A DNA stretch of 64,000 bases from Clostridia bacterium (GTDB lineage: Bacteria > Bacillota > Clostridia > Oscillospirales > Acutalibacteraceae): NCBI GenBank assembly GCA_017521425.1, contig JAFXCQ010000016.1, positions 124,001-188,000 of the forward strand, given 5' to 3'. The translations under genes were made by a program, and so were the position numbers. Below are positions 44,064-52,871 of this stretch, in pieces. Each line of letters opens with the position of its first letter. Within the stretch, counting starts at the first letter, position 1. The notes below the pieces were generated by a model. That model was not told where the DNA came from, ran no database searches, and saw only the letters and a list, made by a program, of their open reading frames with translations.

Positions 44064-44552
44064 TATCTCGTTATATTTTTCTAAATTTATTTTTCCGTCT
44101 GCTAACATTCTTTCAACCCAAAGTTGTAAGGTTTCAACTGTTATAGAAATTCGCTCTAACTCCTGTTGAATGAAAACAAAATCTTTTATTTCATCATCGT
44201 CAATATTTCCGTCAGCAGTAATTTCAATAAGTCTTTCCTGACTTTTTTTCATAGAATTAAGTGAAGAAAGCATTTCTAAAACAATCTGTGCTAAATCTTT
44301 TGTTTTAATTTCCGGAACATATTTCTGCCCGATTTCACACATTTTTGAACAATAGTGGTTACAAAGTGCCGGTTCTTTATAAATTTCGGAAAGTAAAATT
44401 ACTTCTTCAGGGTGAATATTAAATTTACCGTTTTCAATTCTTTCAAGTCTTTCATAAGTCAAAACCTGATTTCTTTTACTTGCTTCGTCACAGACTTCTT
44501 CTCTTGTTAAATCTCTCTTTTTTCGTAATTCTTTATAAATTGTGTCAGCCAT
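44043..44552 (-). CDS. XRE-family regulator with C-terminal helical domain
   Basis: 169 residues. N-terminal Cro/C1 HTH (IYKELRKKRDLTREEVCDEA, LTYERLERIENGKFNIHPEE, LLSEIYKEP), then a Cys-containing stretch (ALCNHYCSKMCEIGQ) and a C-terminal amphipathic helical region (about 80-169). Three Cys in CNHYCSKMC could bind metal, though this is only a guess. Start has GGAGAGAG upstream. It lies back to back with the receiver/GPH operon, whose promoter it could control. Confidence 0.85.
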   Translation of the reverse strand: MADTIYKELRKKRDLTREEVCDEASKRNQVLTYERLERIENGKFNIHPEEVILLSEIYKEPALCNHYCSKMCEIGQKYVPEIKTKDLAQIVLEMLSSLNSMKKSQERLIEITADGNIDDDEIKDFVFIQQELERISITVETLQLWVERMLADGKINLEKYNEIKGKAEI

Positions 44553-44623
44553 TTTCTCTCTCCAGTTATTGATTATAGTTTTATAATATCATTAAACAGG
44601 AATTAAATCAATAATTTATTATA

Positions 44624-44652
44624 TTGAAATTGTTGCAATGAAATGATATAAT
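44624..44652 (+). promoter_or_regulatory. Promoter of the receiver-GPH operon
   Basis: TTGAAA, 17-base spacer, TATAAT. Confidence 0.75.
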
Positions 44653-44679
44653 TAAACAAAATGTTGAAAGGGAATAGTT

Positions 44680-44979
44680 ATGAGACTTTTTGTTGACGAC
44701 ACAAGAGAATTTCCTAATGGTTACCAATGTTGTAGAGATGCAAATACTGCAATTTTAATGCTTTCAGCAATGAAATTTGAACATATTTCTTTAGATTATA
44801 GTTTAGGTAAAGACAGAAAAACAGGGCTTGATATTCTTATATGGATGAAAGAGCATGATGTTTTTGTACCTGAAATAAATATTCACAGTAACAATATAAA
44901 GGGAATAGAAAAAATGAGAAAATACTGTGATGAAAATTTCCCCGATAGCAAAATTACAGAATATACATTACCAAAATAA
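44680..44979 (+). CDS. Cyclic-phosphate-processing receiver-like (cREC) protein
   Basis: 99 residues. LFVDDTREFPNGYQCCRDAN then ISLDYSLGKDRKTGLDIL and INIHSNNIKGIEKM match the stand-alone receiver-like family thought to process cyclic phosphate ends of nucleotides or RNA in conflict systems. It keeps the acidic DD pair and the central Asp (LDYSLG) of a receiver. It is not a typical response regulator, having no output domain. The GPH symporter gene starts 12 bases later, an unexpected partner. Confidence 0.75.
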   Translation: MRLFVDDTREFPNGYQCCRDANTAILMLSAMKFEHISLDYSLGKDRKTGLDILIWMKEHDVFVPEINIHSNNIKGIEKMRKYCDENFPDSKITEYTLPK

Positions 44980-44991
44980 TGAGGTGAATTT

Positions 44992-47139
44992 ATGTCGGCA
45001 TTGATTGAAAAAGCTAAATCTACAATAGGTTTAGCAAAAAAGTATTGGCACGAGCCACCAAAAGGAAATTATATTTCTTATAAAGAAATTGCATCGTTGA
45101 GTGGTGCGGGTTTTGGTGTTTATTGGGCAACTCTTTTACCTATGGTAATAGGTCTTAATGCGTCAAATTTCCTTGTCGGTGCTTGTATTGGTCTAAAACC
45201 GGTGGATTTACAAATAATGCTTAATGTTGCGAATATTATTGGTATTCCTTTAGGTATTTTTCGTAGTTGGTATTACGACAACCATAATTTGAAAGGCGGT
45301 AAATTTCTGCCCTTTATACAAATGTCGGTAGTACCAATGGTGCTTGTTTCTACTGTTTTTGTGTGGTTGCCTTATGAAAGTTTCAGTTATATTGTGAAAG
45401 CGGTAGTTGTTGAAATAATGTACCTTCTTTTAAATGTTTTTTTATGCTTTTATAATGAAGGGTATACATATTTTCAACAGATAATAACCCCTGATGCTCA
45501 AGAAAGAACTAATGTAATGAGTATTTCACAGGTTATATATTCATTAGCGCCAACAATTACAAACTTATTTATTCCACTTATTGCAGGTCTTACCTGGGGA
45601 CTTAATAATATCTGGACTTACAGAGTTATTTACCCAATTTTTACAGTAATCGGTATGTTTATAAGTTTATTTTTCTTTTCAAAGTGTAAAGAAAGACTTG
45701 TTCTGCCAAAGAAAAAATTAGAGCCGGTAAGAATGTTTGATGCTATAAGAGAAGTAGCGAAAAATAAATATTATTGGATTATTCAGTCTGCAAACTGGGT
45801 TACTTTTTTAGAGGGTGGCTACGGAGTTATTTTAGGTTGGTCTTTTGTTTACGCATTCTCAGGTAAATACGAGGCAACCTTGGGTCTTGCCAATACGGTT
45901 ATTGGTAATGCGGCGCTCTGGTCTATGCTTTCAGCACCATTTGTAATTAAGAAAATCGGTAAGAGAAATTTACTTATTCTTGCAAATGCTATAAATGTTT
46001 TTGTGATTTTATCGCTTTATTTTGTTTACGATAATTTGATTTTAATTTGCGTTATCTGGTATATAAATACTTTTGTAAATACATATTGGAATATTGTTCA
46101 GCACAATATAAGTGCTGATATGCGTGATTATCACCAATGGAAAACAGGTGTAAGAGTTGACGGACTTTTCGGACCACTCGGTATGATTGGTACATTTATC
46201 GGTTTCTTTACAGGTATGTTTTACCCTGCAGTTTATGAAAAAATGGGGCTTTTAGACGATTATAACGTTCTTTATGATGATAATATGAGAAATAATCTGT
46301 TTGAGGTTTTAATTGTTTTTTCTGCTCTCGGTGCATTTTTGAATCTGGTGCCGTTCTTGTTTTACAATCTTACTGAAAATAAACACAGAGCGTATGTTGA
46401 TGTGCTTAAAATACGCGCAATGTTTGAAAACTACTCTTTGGGTGTTTTAGAAGATGATGAATTAAAAGATGTAATGGGTATAATTTTACAAGCGAAAGAA
46501 CTCTTTGGGAAACAGCCTGTTTCTTTAGATAAAACAAAACTAAAGCTCGCAAGAAAAATGAGCAAAAAATCTACTGATGAAAAGCTTTTGAGAAAGCAAG
46601 CAATAAAAGCAGCTAAAAAAGAGCTTGAAGAAATTAAAGAAATGAATCTTGCAATTCAAAGGGCAGATATTATAATGCAGGATTTAGAAAAATTTACAAC
46701 AGAAGCGGGTATAAATAGAATTGCAAATGCAAAACAAGATGCATCACAAGGCAATACGTTTGTTTACGATGATGCTAAAAAATTGTTAAAAATAGCAAAA
46801 AAACTGCCTAAATCAAATGAGGTAGAGAAAGAAATCCGTGAAGATGAAATTAAACGCGCAAGAGTAAAAAAGGAAGCCCTCGCTCTTGTGAAAAAATATG
46901 GTAAAGAAAATATTTCAGAGCCAAATCTTCAGGAAAAAGAAGAAATTTTAAACAGAGAAGCTAAAAGCTTTAAAGAGAGTATGAAGCAAAGAAAAGATTT
47001 AAGAGCATATCTTAAAAAAGAGTCAATCTATTTAAGAGTGACTAAGCCATATAGAAATGCAGATAATTTAATAAAGCAATCAGAAAATTATACTCACTAT
47101 GAAGAATTGGTTGAAAAGTATAAAACGTTATCAATATAA
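44992..47139 (+). CDS. GPH-family sugar:cation symporter with long C-terminal tail
   Basis: 715 residues. MFS_2-type GPH transporter with about 12 membrane helices in residues 35-465 (FGVYWATLLPMVIGL, DNHNLKGGKFLPFIQ, QERTNVMSISQVIYSLAP, DYHQWKTGVRVDG). GPH symporters import glycosides or oligosaccharides with Na+ or H+. The last 230 residues are a charged helical extension rich in Lys/Glu (ARKMSKKSTDEKLLRKQAIK), much longer than in MelB; it lacks the PTS IIA domain seen in some relatives such as LacS. Likely importer for substrates of the nearby GH enzymes. GAGGTG ribosome site. Confidence 0.9.
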   Translation: MSALIEKAKSTIGLAKKYWHEPPKGNYISYKEIASLSGAGFGVYWATLLPMVIGLNASNFLVGACIGLKPVDLQIMLNVANIIGIPLGIFRSWYYDNHNLKGGKFLPFIQMSVVPMVLVSTVFVWLPYESFSYIVKAVVVEIMYLLLNVFLCFYNEGYTYFQQIITPDAQERTNVMSISQVIYSLAPTITNLFIPLIAGLTWGLNNIWTYRVIYPIFTVIGMFISLFFFSKCKERLVLPKKKLEPVRMFDAIREVAKNKYYWIIQSANWVTFLEGGYGVILGWSFVYAFSGKYEATLGLANTVIGNAALWSMLSAPFVIKKIGKRNLLILANAINVFVILSLYFVYDNLILICVIWYINTFVNTYWNIVQHNISADMRDYHQWKTGVRVDGLFGPLGMIGTFIGFFTGMFYPAVYEKMGLLDDYNVLYDDNMRNNLFEVLIVFSALGAFLNLVPFLFYNLTENKHRAYVDVLKIRAMFENYSLGVLEDDELKDVMGIILQAKELFGKQPVSLDKTKLKLARKMSKKSTDEKLLRKQAIKAAKKELEEIKEMNLAIQRADIIMQDLEKFTTEAGINRIANAKQDASQGNTFVYDDAKKLLKIAKKLPKSNEVEKEIREDEIKRARVKKEALALVKKYGKENISEPNLQEKEEILNREAKSFKESMKQRKDLRAYLKKESIYLRVTKPYRNADNLIKQSENYTHYEELVEKYKTLSI

Positions 47140-47143
47140 AAAC

Positions 47144-47178
47144 AATCCGCACAAATTTATTTTGTGCGGATTATTTTT
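47144..47178. terminator. Intrinsic terminator between convergent genes
   Basis: AATCCGCACAAA, loop tttat, TTTGTGCGGATT, then ATTTTTAT. Confidence 0.8.
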
Positions 47179-48340
47179 ATATTTGTTCTAACATATATTG
47201 TTTAACATCTTCTAATTTGCTTTTTTCCCATTCGCCCTTGTCAGCTTCCTCTGCAAGTGGGCAAATTATATAAAAATCAAGAGTTTCACCAGGCACTCTG
47301 CCTGTTCTTAAAGGTTCTTTAAAATGCTCCTGCCATTCTTCTTCAGTCGCATTTTTAAATCTTTGTGGGTTTAAATAAGTCATTTGCCTTTTTGTTGCAG
47401 AAACTAAAACTTTTGCAGAAAGTGGTGCTAATAAATTATATTCTTCTTCATTAACGTCAACGAAAATTCGTGGTAATTCCGCTTTTACAATATGCTCGTC
47501 GCCGCGAACAATTTTTAAGCCCATCGGCTCGAATGTAAATTCGGTTTCTGTAAAATTGAGTTTTACTAAAAGACCGAGTTCCGTGTTGAATTGTGAACGT
47601 TGATAATCTGTGTCAAATATAAAGTTACCTAATGAATAAAAAATAATTTTATCACCGACAGTTTCATAGTTCATTGGTACGTGTGGATGGTGTGCTACAA
47701 CAATATCGGCACCCATTTCTAAAAATTTGTGGTAGCGTTCCCTTGTGTAAGGTGATGGGAGTGGGGTGAATTCTTCGCCCGCGTGTGCAACAACAATGCA
47801 CCAACGACATTTTGATTTTATATCATCAATAGATTTCTGTATAGCATCTAAATCACTCCAACTATAACAACCCGGAGTGTTTTCATCAGCTTTTCTGCAA
47901 GCACGCTGGTAACCGACACCGAACATACCAATTCCACCTGCTTCATCTAAAATAACAGGCTTTCTTGCTTCTTCTATATTCATTCCCGCACCAATAGTTT
48001 GTGCATTTTCTTGTTTTGCAAATTCTAAGGTTCTTCTTATGCCATATTCCTTTGCATCCATTATATGATTGTTGCAGATATTCCATATATCTGATTTCAT
48101 ATTTCTTAAAACTTTCAGCGCTTTCGGGTCAATGGTGTGAAGCAGTTGCTGAACACCATCTTTAGTAGTGTTTTGCTCAACCTCTGCAACAGGTCCTTCA
48201 ACATTAGTTATAACGTGGTCTGCACTGTGAAGAAAATCTAAAACTTCAGAAGAAATTAAATTTTCATCATCCCATTTGCCATACATATAACGGTCAAACC
48301 CAATGTCACCTGTAAAAACCAAAGACGTTTTTTCTTTCAT
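47177..48340 (-). CDS. CapA/PgsA-like metallophosphatase
   Basis: 387 residues. Calcineurin-like PGA_cap motifs: FTGDIGFDR, NVEGPVAE, ICNNHIMDA, VVAHAGEE and VVAHHPHVP, then FYSLGNFIFD. The family takes its name from CapA/PgsA of poly-gamma-glutamate synthesis, but members without a signal or membrane anchor, like this one, occur far from capsule genes and their substrate is unknown. It overlaps the upstream SGNH gene by ATGA, so translation is coupled. The pair may process an acylated or phosphorylated saccharide. Confidence 0.88.
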   Translation of the reverse strand: MKEKTSLVFTGDIGFDRYMYGKWDDENLISSEVLDFLHSADHVITNVEGPVAEVEQNTTKDGVQQLLHTIDPKALKVLRNMKSDIWNICNNHIMDAKEYGIRRTLEFAKQENAQTIGAGMNIEEARKPVILDEAGGIGMFGVGYQRACRKADENTPGCYSWSDLDAIQKSIDDIKSKCRWCIVVAHAGEEFTPLPSPYTRERYHKFLEMGADIVVAHHPHVPMNYETVGDKIIFYSLGNFIFDTDYQRSQFNTELGLLVKLNFTETEFTFEPMGLKIVRGDEHIVKAELPRIFVDVNEEEYNLLAPLSAKVLVSATKRQMTYLNPQRFKNATEEEWQEHFKEPLRTGRVPGETLDFYIICPLAEEADKGEWEKSKLEDVKQYMLEQI

Positions 48341-48966
48341 ATTATTTCTTCAACTGCCTTTTGTAATTCTTCTTTAATTATTTGATGGCCTGCAGAAGTC
48401 GGATGAATTCCATCAACAGACCAGTATCTTGTATCTCCATCAGAAGATGCATTATCAAATATATCCTGAAGTGGAACGAATTTTAAATTGTATTGTTCTG
48501 CAACTTGTTTGGAAATTACTGCAAGTTTTCTCACTTCGCAGTTGAATTGTTCCCACAAATTGTTTGTAGCTGAACCCTTCAAAACAAATGGTTCTAAAAT
48601 TATGATTTCAATTTCAGGTAAAGCTTCTTTAATTTCTTCAATAAGCATATTGTAAATTTTATTGAATTTCTGGGGTGTAACACCACAACCTTGAGTAAGC
48701 TCGTGAGAAACATCATTCACTCCGATAAGAATTGACATATAATCGGGTTTTAGATTTATTATATCTTCTTTTATTCTTGCATAAACATCTGTAATTCTGT
48801 CACCGCTTTTACCACGGTTAATAAACTTGATTTCGCCTTTTCTGTTCTTTTCAATGTCGGAAGCTAAAAGGAGAGCGTAGCCACACCCTAAACCGAAATT
48901 ATCCTGATTTTCGTCATCTCTGTTAGCATCAGTTATTGAGTCGCCCTGAAATAAAAAAGTTTTCAT
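48337..48966 (-). CDS. SGNH/GDSL-family hydrolase
   Basis: 209 residues. Block I GDSIT (Ser nucleophile), block II GKSGDR, block III GVND, block V DGIHPTSAGH (Asp and His). This is the set for a Ser-Asp-His esterase of the carbohydrate esterase or lysophospholipase L1 type, often deacetylating xylan or other glycans. No signal peptide, so intracellular deacetylation of imported sugars is plausible. Ribosome site GGTGAT. It is the first gene of a two-gene operon with CapA-like gene. Confidence 0.92.
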   Translation of the reverse strand: MKTFLFQGDSITDANRDDENQDNFGLGCGYALLLASDIEKNRKGEIKFINRGKSGDRITDVYARIKEDIINLKPDYMSILIGVNDVSHELTQGCGVTPQKFNKIYNMLIEEIKEALPEIEIIILEPFVLKGSATNNLWEQFNCEVRKLAVISKQVAEQYNLKFVPLQDIFDNASSDGDTRYWSVDGIHPTSAGHQIIKEELQKAVEEII

Positions 48967-49078
48967 AAATAATCACCGTAAATTATTTTATCACATTATA
49001 AAACTCTTTTCAATATTACACTTGTAAAGTGATATCTAATAATGTTATATTATCTATATAATTCACGGAGGTGTTTTT

Positions 49079-50245
49079 ATGTTTGATTATTCTTTTTTTG
49101 ATGAGATTTATGATAGAAGTAATACAAGTGCAATAAAATATACAAGTCTGCCAATAGCAGAAAAAATGCCTGTTATTCCAATGTGGATAGCAGATATGGA
49201 TTTTAAATCTTCACCGGCAATTACAGAAGCGTTAAAAAAAGTCGCAGACCACGGAATTTATGGGTACGGCGAAATTGATGATGAATATAAGGAACTTGTT
49301 ACAGATTGGTATAATCGCAGAATGAACTGGAAAATTGAAAAAGATGAACTTCTGACAATGCCCGGTGTTATGTTCGGTGTTACAATGGCTATAAGAGCAT
49401 TAACAAAGGAAAATGATGCAGTATTGATTTGTCAACCTGTTTATTATCCTTTTGAGAATGTTGTTTTAAATAATAACCGTAAACTCGTGGTAAATGAACT
49501 CGTTCTGAATAATGGCAGATATGAAATTGATTTCAACGATTTTGAAGAGAAAATCGTTAAAGAAAATGTAAAAGTCTTTTTATTCTGCTCACCGCATAAT
49601 CCTGTAGCAAGAGTGTGGGAAAAATCAGAACTTACTAAAATTGCAGAAATATGTTTAAGACATAATGTTTATATAATCTCAGATGAAATTCATTCGGATT
49701 TTATATATGAAGGGTCAGAGCATATTCCTTTTTCAATGCTTTCAGAAGAGATTAAAATGAGAACAGTAACTTGTGTTGCACCATCAAAGACATTTAATAT
49801 AGCGGGTATTCAGGCATCAAATATGATAGTTCCTGACGACAAATTGCGTGAGAAAATATTAAAAGAACGTACCTCTACTTGCTACCATCATCTTAATATT
49901 ATGTCAATTGAGGCAACAAAAGCAGCTTATAAAGATTCTGAAGAATGGCTCGACGGCTTACTGAAATATTTAAAAAGAAATGTTGAAATTCTGCAAAAAG
50001 CATTTCCTGAAGATTATAAAGTTACAGCGCTTAAGATGGACGGAACATATCTTGCGTGGCTTGATTGCAGAAAGTTAAATTTAAGTGCAGATGAACTCGA
50101 TGATTTATTTTTGAAAAAAGCGGGTGTATGGCTTCATAACGGTACTACATTTGGTAAGGGCGGCGAAGGCTTTATGAGAATGAATATTGCTTGTCCTTCA
50201 TCTGTTTTGGAAGAAGCGGTAAAACGAATAAAATCAGTATTATAA
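49079..50245 (+). CDS. MalY/PatB-family PLP-dependent C-S lyase or aminotransferase
   Basis: 388 residues. Fold-type I PLP motifs: WIADMDFKSSPAI, GIYGYGEIDDEY, CSPHNPVARVWEKSEL, ISDEIHSDFIY and APSKTFNIAGIQASNM with the PLP Lys near 237. MalY/PatB enzymes cleave cystathionine or cysteine to pyruvate, ammonia and a thiol. The family has replaced G by A in the NP(V/T)G motif here (NPVARVW). GGAGGTG ribosome site. Single-gene unit. Confidence 0.92.
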   Translation: MFDYSFFDEIYDRSNTSAIKYTSLPIAEKMPVIPMWIADMDFKSSPAITEALKKVADHGIYGYGEIDDEYKELVTDWYNRRMNWKIEKDELLTMPGVMFGVTMAIRALTKENDAVLICQPVYYPFENVVLNNNRKLVVNELVLNNGRYEIDFNDFEEKIVKENVKVFLFCSPHNPVARVWEKSELTKIAEICLRHNVYIISDEIHSDFIYEGSEHIPFSMLSEEIKMRTVTCVAPSKTFNIAGIQASNMIVPDDKLREKILKERTSTCYHHLNIMSIEATKAAYKDSEEWLDGLLKYLKRNVEILQKAFPEDYKVTALKMDGTYLAWLDCRKLNLSADELDDLFLKKAGVWLHNGTTFGKGGEGFMRMNIACPSSVLEEAVKRIKSVL

Positions 50246-50367
50246 ATTTAGCGTGAGAGGGACATAATTAGTACACCTATTGTGATATGATAGATTTGTA
50301 GCGATTCCTGAATTGCGATTTACACAGAATCATTTTTCTGAAAAAGTGTATTAGGGAGCGATGAAAT

Positions 50368-51759
50368 ATGGAACAGCATTATAAAGAAAAACTGGACAAG
50401 TTGGCGCTTGATGTTATCAACCTTTCGAGAAATACGCTTCTGGTAAATCTGAGATTTCTCGATATGGCTTTGAGTCGTTTTCAGTATTTTACGTGTAATG
50501 AATCGACTTACCTTACAAATGGCGAGTTTTTACTGTTTAATCCACAACATGTGTTAAAAAGCTATAAGGATGAGAGTGAAGCTCCGGTAAGAGATTACTT
50601 ACATATTGTTATGCATTGTGTTTTCAGACATATGTTCATGAATCCTACACTCAACAGACCTTTGTGGGATTTAGCGTGTGATATAGCGGTTGAAAATGTT
50701 ATAAACGACCTTTATTTAAAGCAGGTGGATAGCAAAAGAGCAAAAATGCAACAGGCAAAACTGGGCAAGATTAAATCAGAAGTTAAAATTCTTACCGCTG
50801 AAAAGATTTATAATTATATTAAAGAAAACTTAAGTGAACTTGAAGCGGCAGAGCTTCGTGGGTATTTTTATGCTGATAATCACGAAGTATGGTATATGAC
50901 TGATGGCGAGATTGAAGAAAAATTTGGCTTAGCACCTATTTATAATGACAATGACTCTGACAATCCTGAGAGAAGCGATGGTAATGAAGATAAAAGCGTA
51001 AGTAATAGTCAGGGGAGCAAAAGAAGTGAACTTGACAAGATGTGGCAAGAGATTTCTGAAAGAATGATGACGGATCTTGAAACCTTTTCGAAAGAACAAG
51101 GTGATAAGGCGGGCGGACTTATGCAAAATCTAAAAGAAGTTAATCGTGAAAAATACGACTATACCGCATTTTTAAGGAAGTTTGCTGTGTTAGGGGAAAC
51201 AATGAAAGTCAATGATGATGAATTTGACTATATCTTTTATACATACGGTTTAAAACTTTACGAAAATCTGCCACTTGTTGAACCGCTTGAGTATAAAGAT
51301 GTTAAAAAAATCAGAGAGTTTGTTATTGCAATTGATACTTCGGGTTCTACTTCGGGTGATTTGGTTCAGACATTTGTGCAGAAGACTTATAATGTACTTA
51401 AAAGTACTGAAAGTTTTTTCAGTAGAATAAATCTTCACATTATTCAATGCGATGCCGAGATTCAGGAACACGTTAAAATAACTACACAAGAAGAATTTGA
51501 TGATTATTTAAAGACTATGAAAATCAAGGGTCTTGGTGGTACAGATTTCAGACCGGTGTTCGATAAAGTAAATCAACTTATTGTGAATAAGGAGTTTACA
51601 AACCTTAAAGGGCTTATTTACTTTACTGACGGATATGGTGAGTTTCCGAAACAAAAACCTGACTACGATACTGCATTTGTTTTTATTGATGATGAGTACA
51701 ACAATCCGGACGTACCACCATGGGCAATAAAATTAGTTTTACAGAAGGATGAGATATAA
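50368..51759 (+). CDS. VWA-like protein with degenerate metallopeptidase domain (DUF2201 type)
   Basis: 463 residues. The N-terminal domain corresponds to the putative metallopeptidase part of DUF2201, but the usual HExxH reads HIVMH (near 78-82) and so lacks the catalytic Glu; a later His in FRHMF is kept. An acidic, low-complexity linker (DNDSDNPERSDGNEDKSVSN) covers about 190-225. The C-terminal VWA-like domain has an intact metal site: DTSGSTSGD near 323, GLGGTDFRPVF and FTDGYGE. Such proteins pair with MoxR ATPases; one is encoded two genes downstream. GGGAGCG ribosome site. Confidence 0.88.
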   Translation: MEQHYKEKLDKLALDVINLSRNTLLVNLRFLDMALSRFQYFTCNESTYLTNGEFLLFNPQHVLKSYKDESEAPVRDYLHIVMHCVFRHMFMNPTLNRPLWDLACDIAVENVINDLYLKQVDSKRAKMQQAKLGKIKSEVKILTAEKIYNYIKENLSELEAAELRGYFYADNHEVWYMTDGEIEEKFGLAPIYNDNDSDNPERSDGNEDKSVSNSQGSKRSELDKMWQEISERMMTDLETFSKEQGDKAGGLMQNLKEVNREKYDYTAFLRKFAVLGETMKVNDDEFDYIFYTYGLKLYENLPLVEPLEYKDVKKIREFVIAIDTSGSTSGDLVQTFVQKTYNVLKSTESFFSRINLHIIQCDAEIQEHVKITTQEEFDDYLKTMKIKGLGGTDFRPVFDKVNQLIVNKEFTNLKGLIYFTDGYGEFPKQKPDYDTAFVFIDDEYNNPDVPPWAIKLVLQKDEI

Positions 51760-51765
51760 ATTACT

Positions 51766-52854
51766 GTGAGCGATAAAGATTTAGTAATTATAAATAATAA
51801 GGTTATGTGCTACAGGGGAAATGATGAAAATATCGTTGTCCCGCAGGGTGTAACCTGTATTAGTGAAGATGCGTTTTATAACTGTGTAAGTATTAAATCA
51901 ATTACTTTGCCTGAAACTGTTACAGAAATTAAAGTTCTCGCCTTTTGTGGTTGTAAAAATCTTAAAGGAATAAATCTTCCAGATAAAATTACAACAATAA
52001 ATTACAGTACCTTTAATGCTTGCTACAGTTTAGAAAAAGTAGTGCTTCCATACGATTTAAGGTTGATATGTTTAAATGCATTTTGTGATTGTAAAAAATT
52101 AAAACATATAATTTTACCGGAAAATATTACAAGTTTTAAATTCAGTTCATTAAAAGTGATATGGGACTATTTCACCGGAACAGAACATGCAGTAGCAATT
52201 AAATGTTCATTTCTGAAGCAGTATTTCCATTTTGTAAAAGAAGAAACAGAATTAAAAAGAAAAATTAAAGTGAGCAAGAAAAATATAGTAAAATTTGCTA
52301 TTGAACTTGATGATGCGGAAATTGTAAAAAACTTGTTTTCACTTTATAAAAAAATCCAATTAGATGAGTTGGATGCTTTTTTAAGTGAAGCGGAAAATTC
52401 AGTTTCTGTTCGTGCATTTCTTCTGGAATACAAGAATTCAAAATATTCTGTTGCAGAGCAAGAGGATTTCTGGAACCTTGAAGCAGAAAAATCGTTGGGG
52501 TTAAAAGAAAGAAGTATTTCGGATTGGAAAAAGATTTTTTGCTTTTATGTGAAAGACGGAACTGCTATAATAACTAAATATAAGTCATTGGAAAGTGTAG
52601 TAGAAGTTCCTGAAAAAATTGGTAAATATGTAGTTACCGGAATTTCAGAAAAGGCTTTTTCGGCTTATGCACCACGACTTACGGATAAAGAAAAAATAAG
52701 CAGAAAAAAATTAGAACACATTACATTGCCGGTAACTATAAATAAAATAGCAGAAGATGCATTTTTCGGATGTACACTACTCACTTTTCATAGTGAAGGA
52801 AATGATTATATAGAGCAATACGCAAAGAAACATAATATTCCAATAGAAAAATAA
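51766..52854 (+). CDS. Leucine-rich repeat (BspA/LRR_5-type) protein, short
   Basis: 362 residues. Translation starts at GTG, supported by alignment of its first 30 residues with the larger paralogue at 54403. LRR_5 repeats (VVPQGVTCISEDAFYNC, ITLPETVTEIKVLAFCGC) occupy about 20-130. A helical, ankyrin-like middle domain (KNIVKFAIELDDAEIVKNLF, then DELDAFLSE, VSVRAFLLEYKN) lies at about 160-230, and more LRR at 270-362. No signal peptide: unlike surface BspA proteins it is cytoplasmic. It starts 6 bases after the VWA stop and probably serves the MoxR-VWA machine as a binding module. Confidence 0.82.
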   Translation: MSDKDLVIINNKVMCYRGNDENIVVPQGVTCISEDAFYNCVSIKSITLPETVTEIKVLAFCGCKNLKGINLPDKITTINYSTFNACYSLEKVVLPYDLRLICLNAFCDCKKLKHIILPENITSFKFSSLKVIWDYFTGTEHAVAIKCSFLKQYFHFVKEETELKRKIKVSKKNIVKFAIELDDAEIVKNLFSLYKKIQLDELDAFLSEAENSVSVRAFLLEYKNSKYSVAEQEDFWNLEAEKSLGLKERSISDWKKIFCFYVKDGTAIITKYKSLESVVEVPEKIGKYVVTGISEKAFSAYAPRLTDKEKISRKKLEHITLPVTINKIAEDAFFGCTLLTFHSEGNDYIEQYAKKHNIPIEK

Positions 52855-52871
52855 ATTTCAGGGGGTTAACC

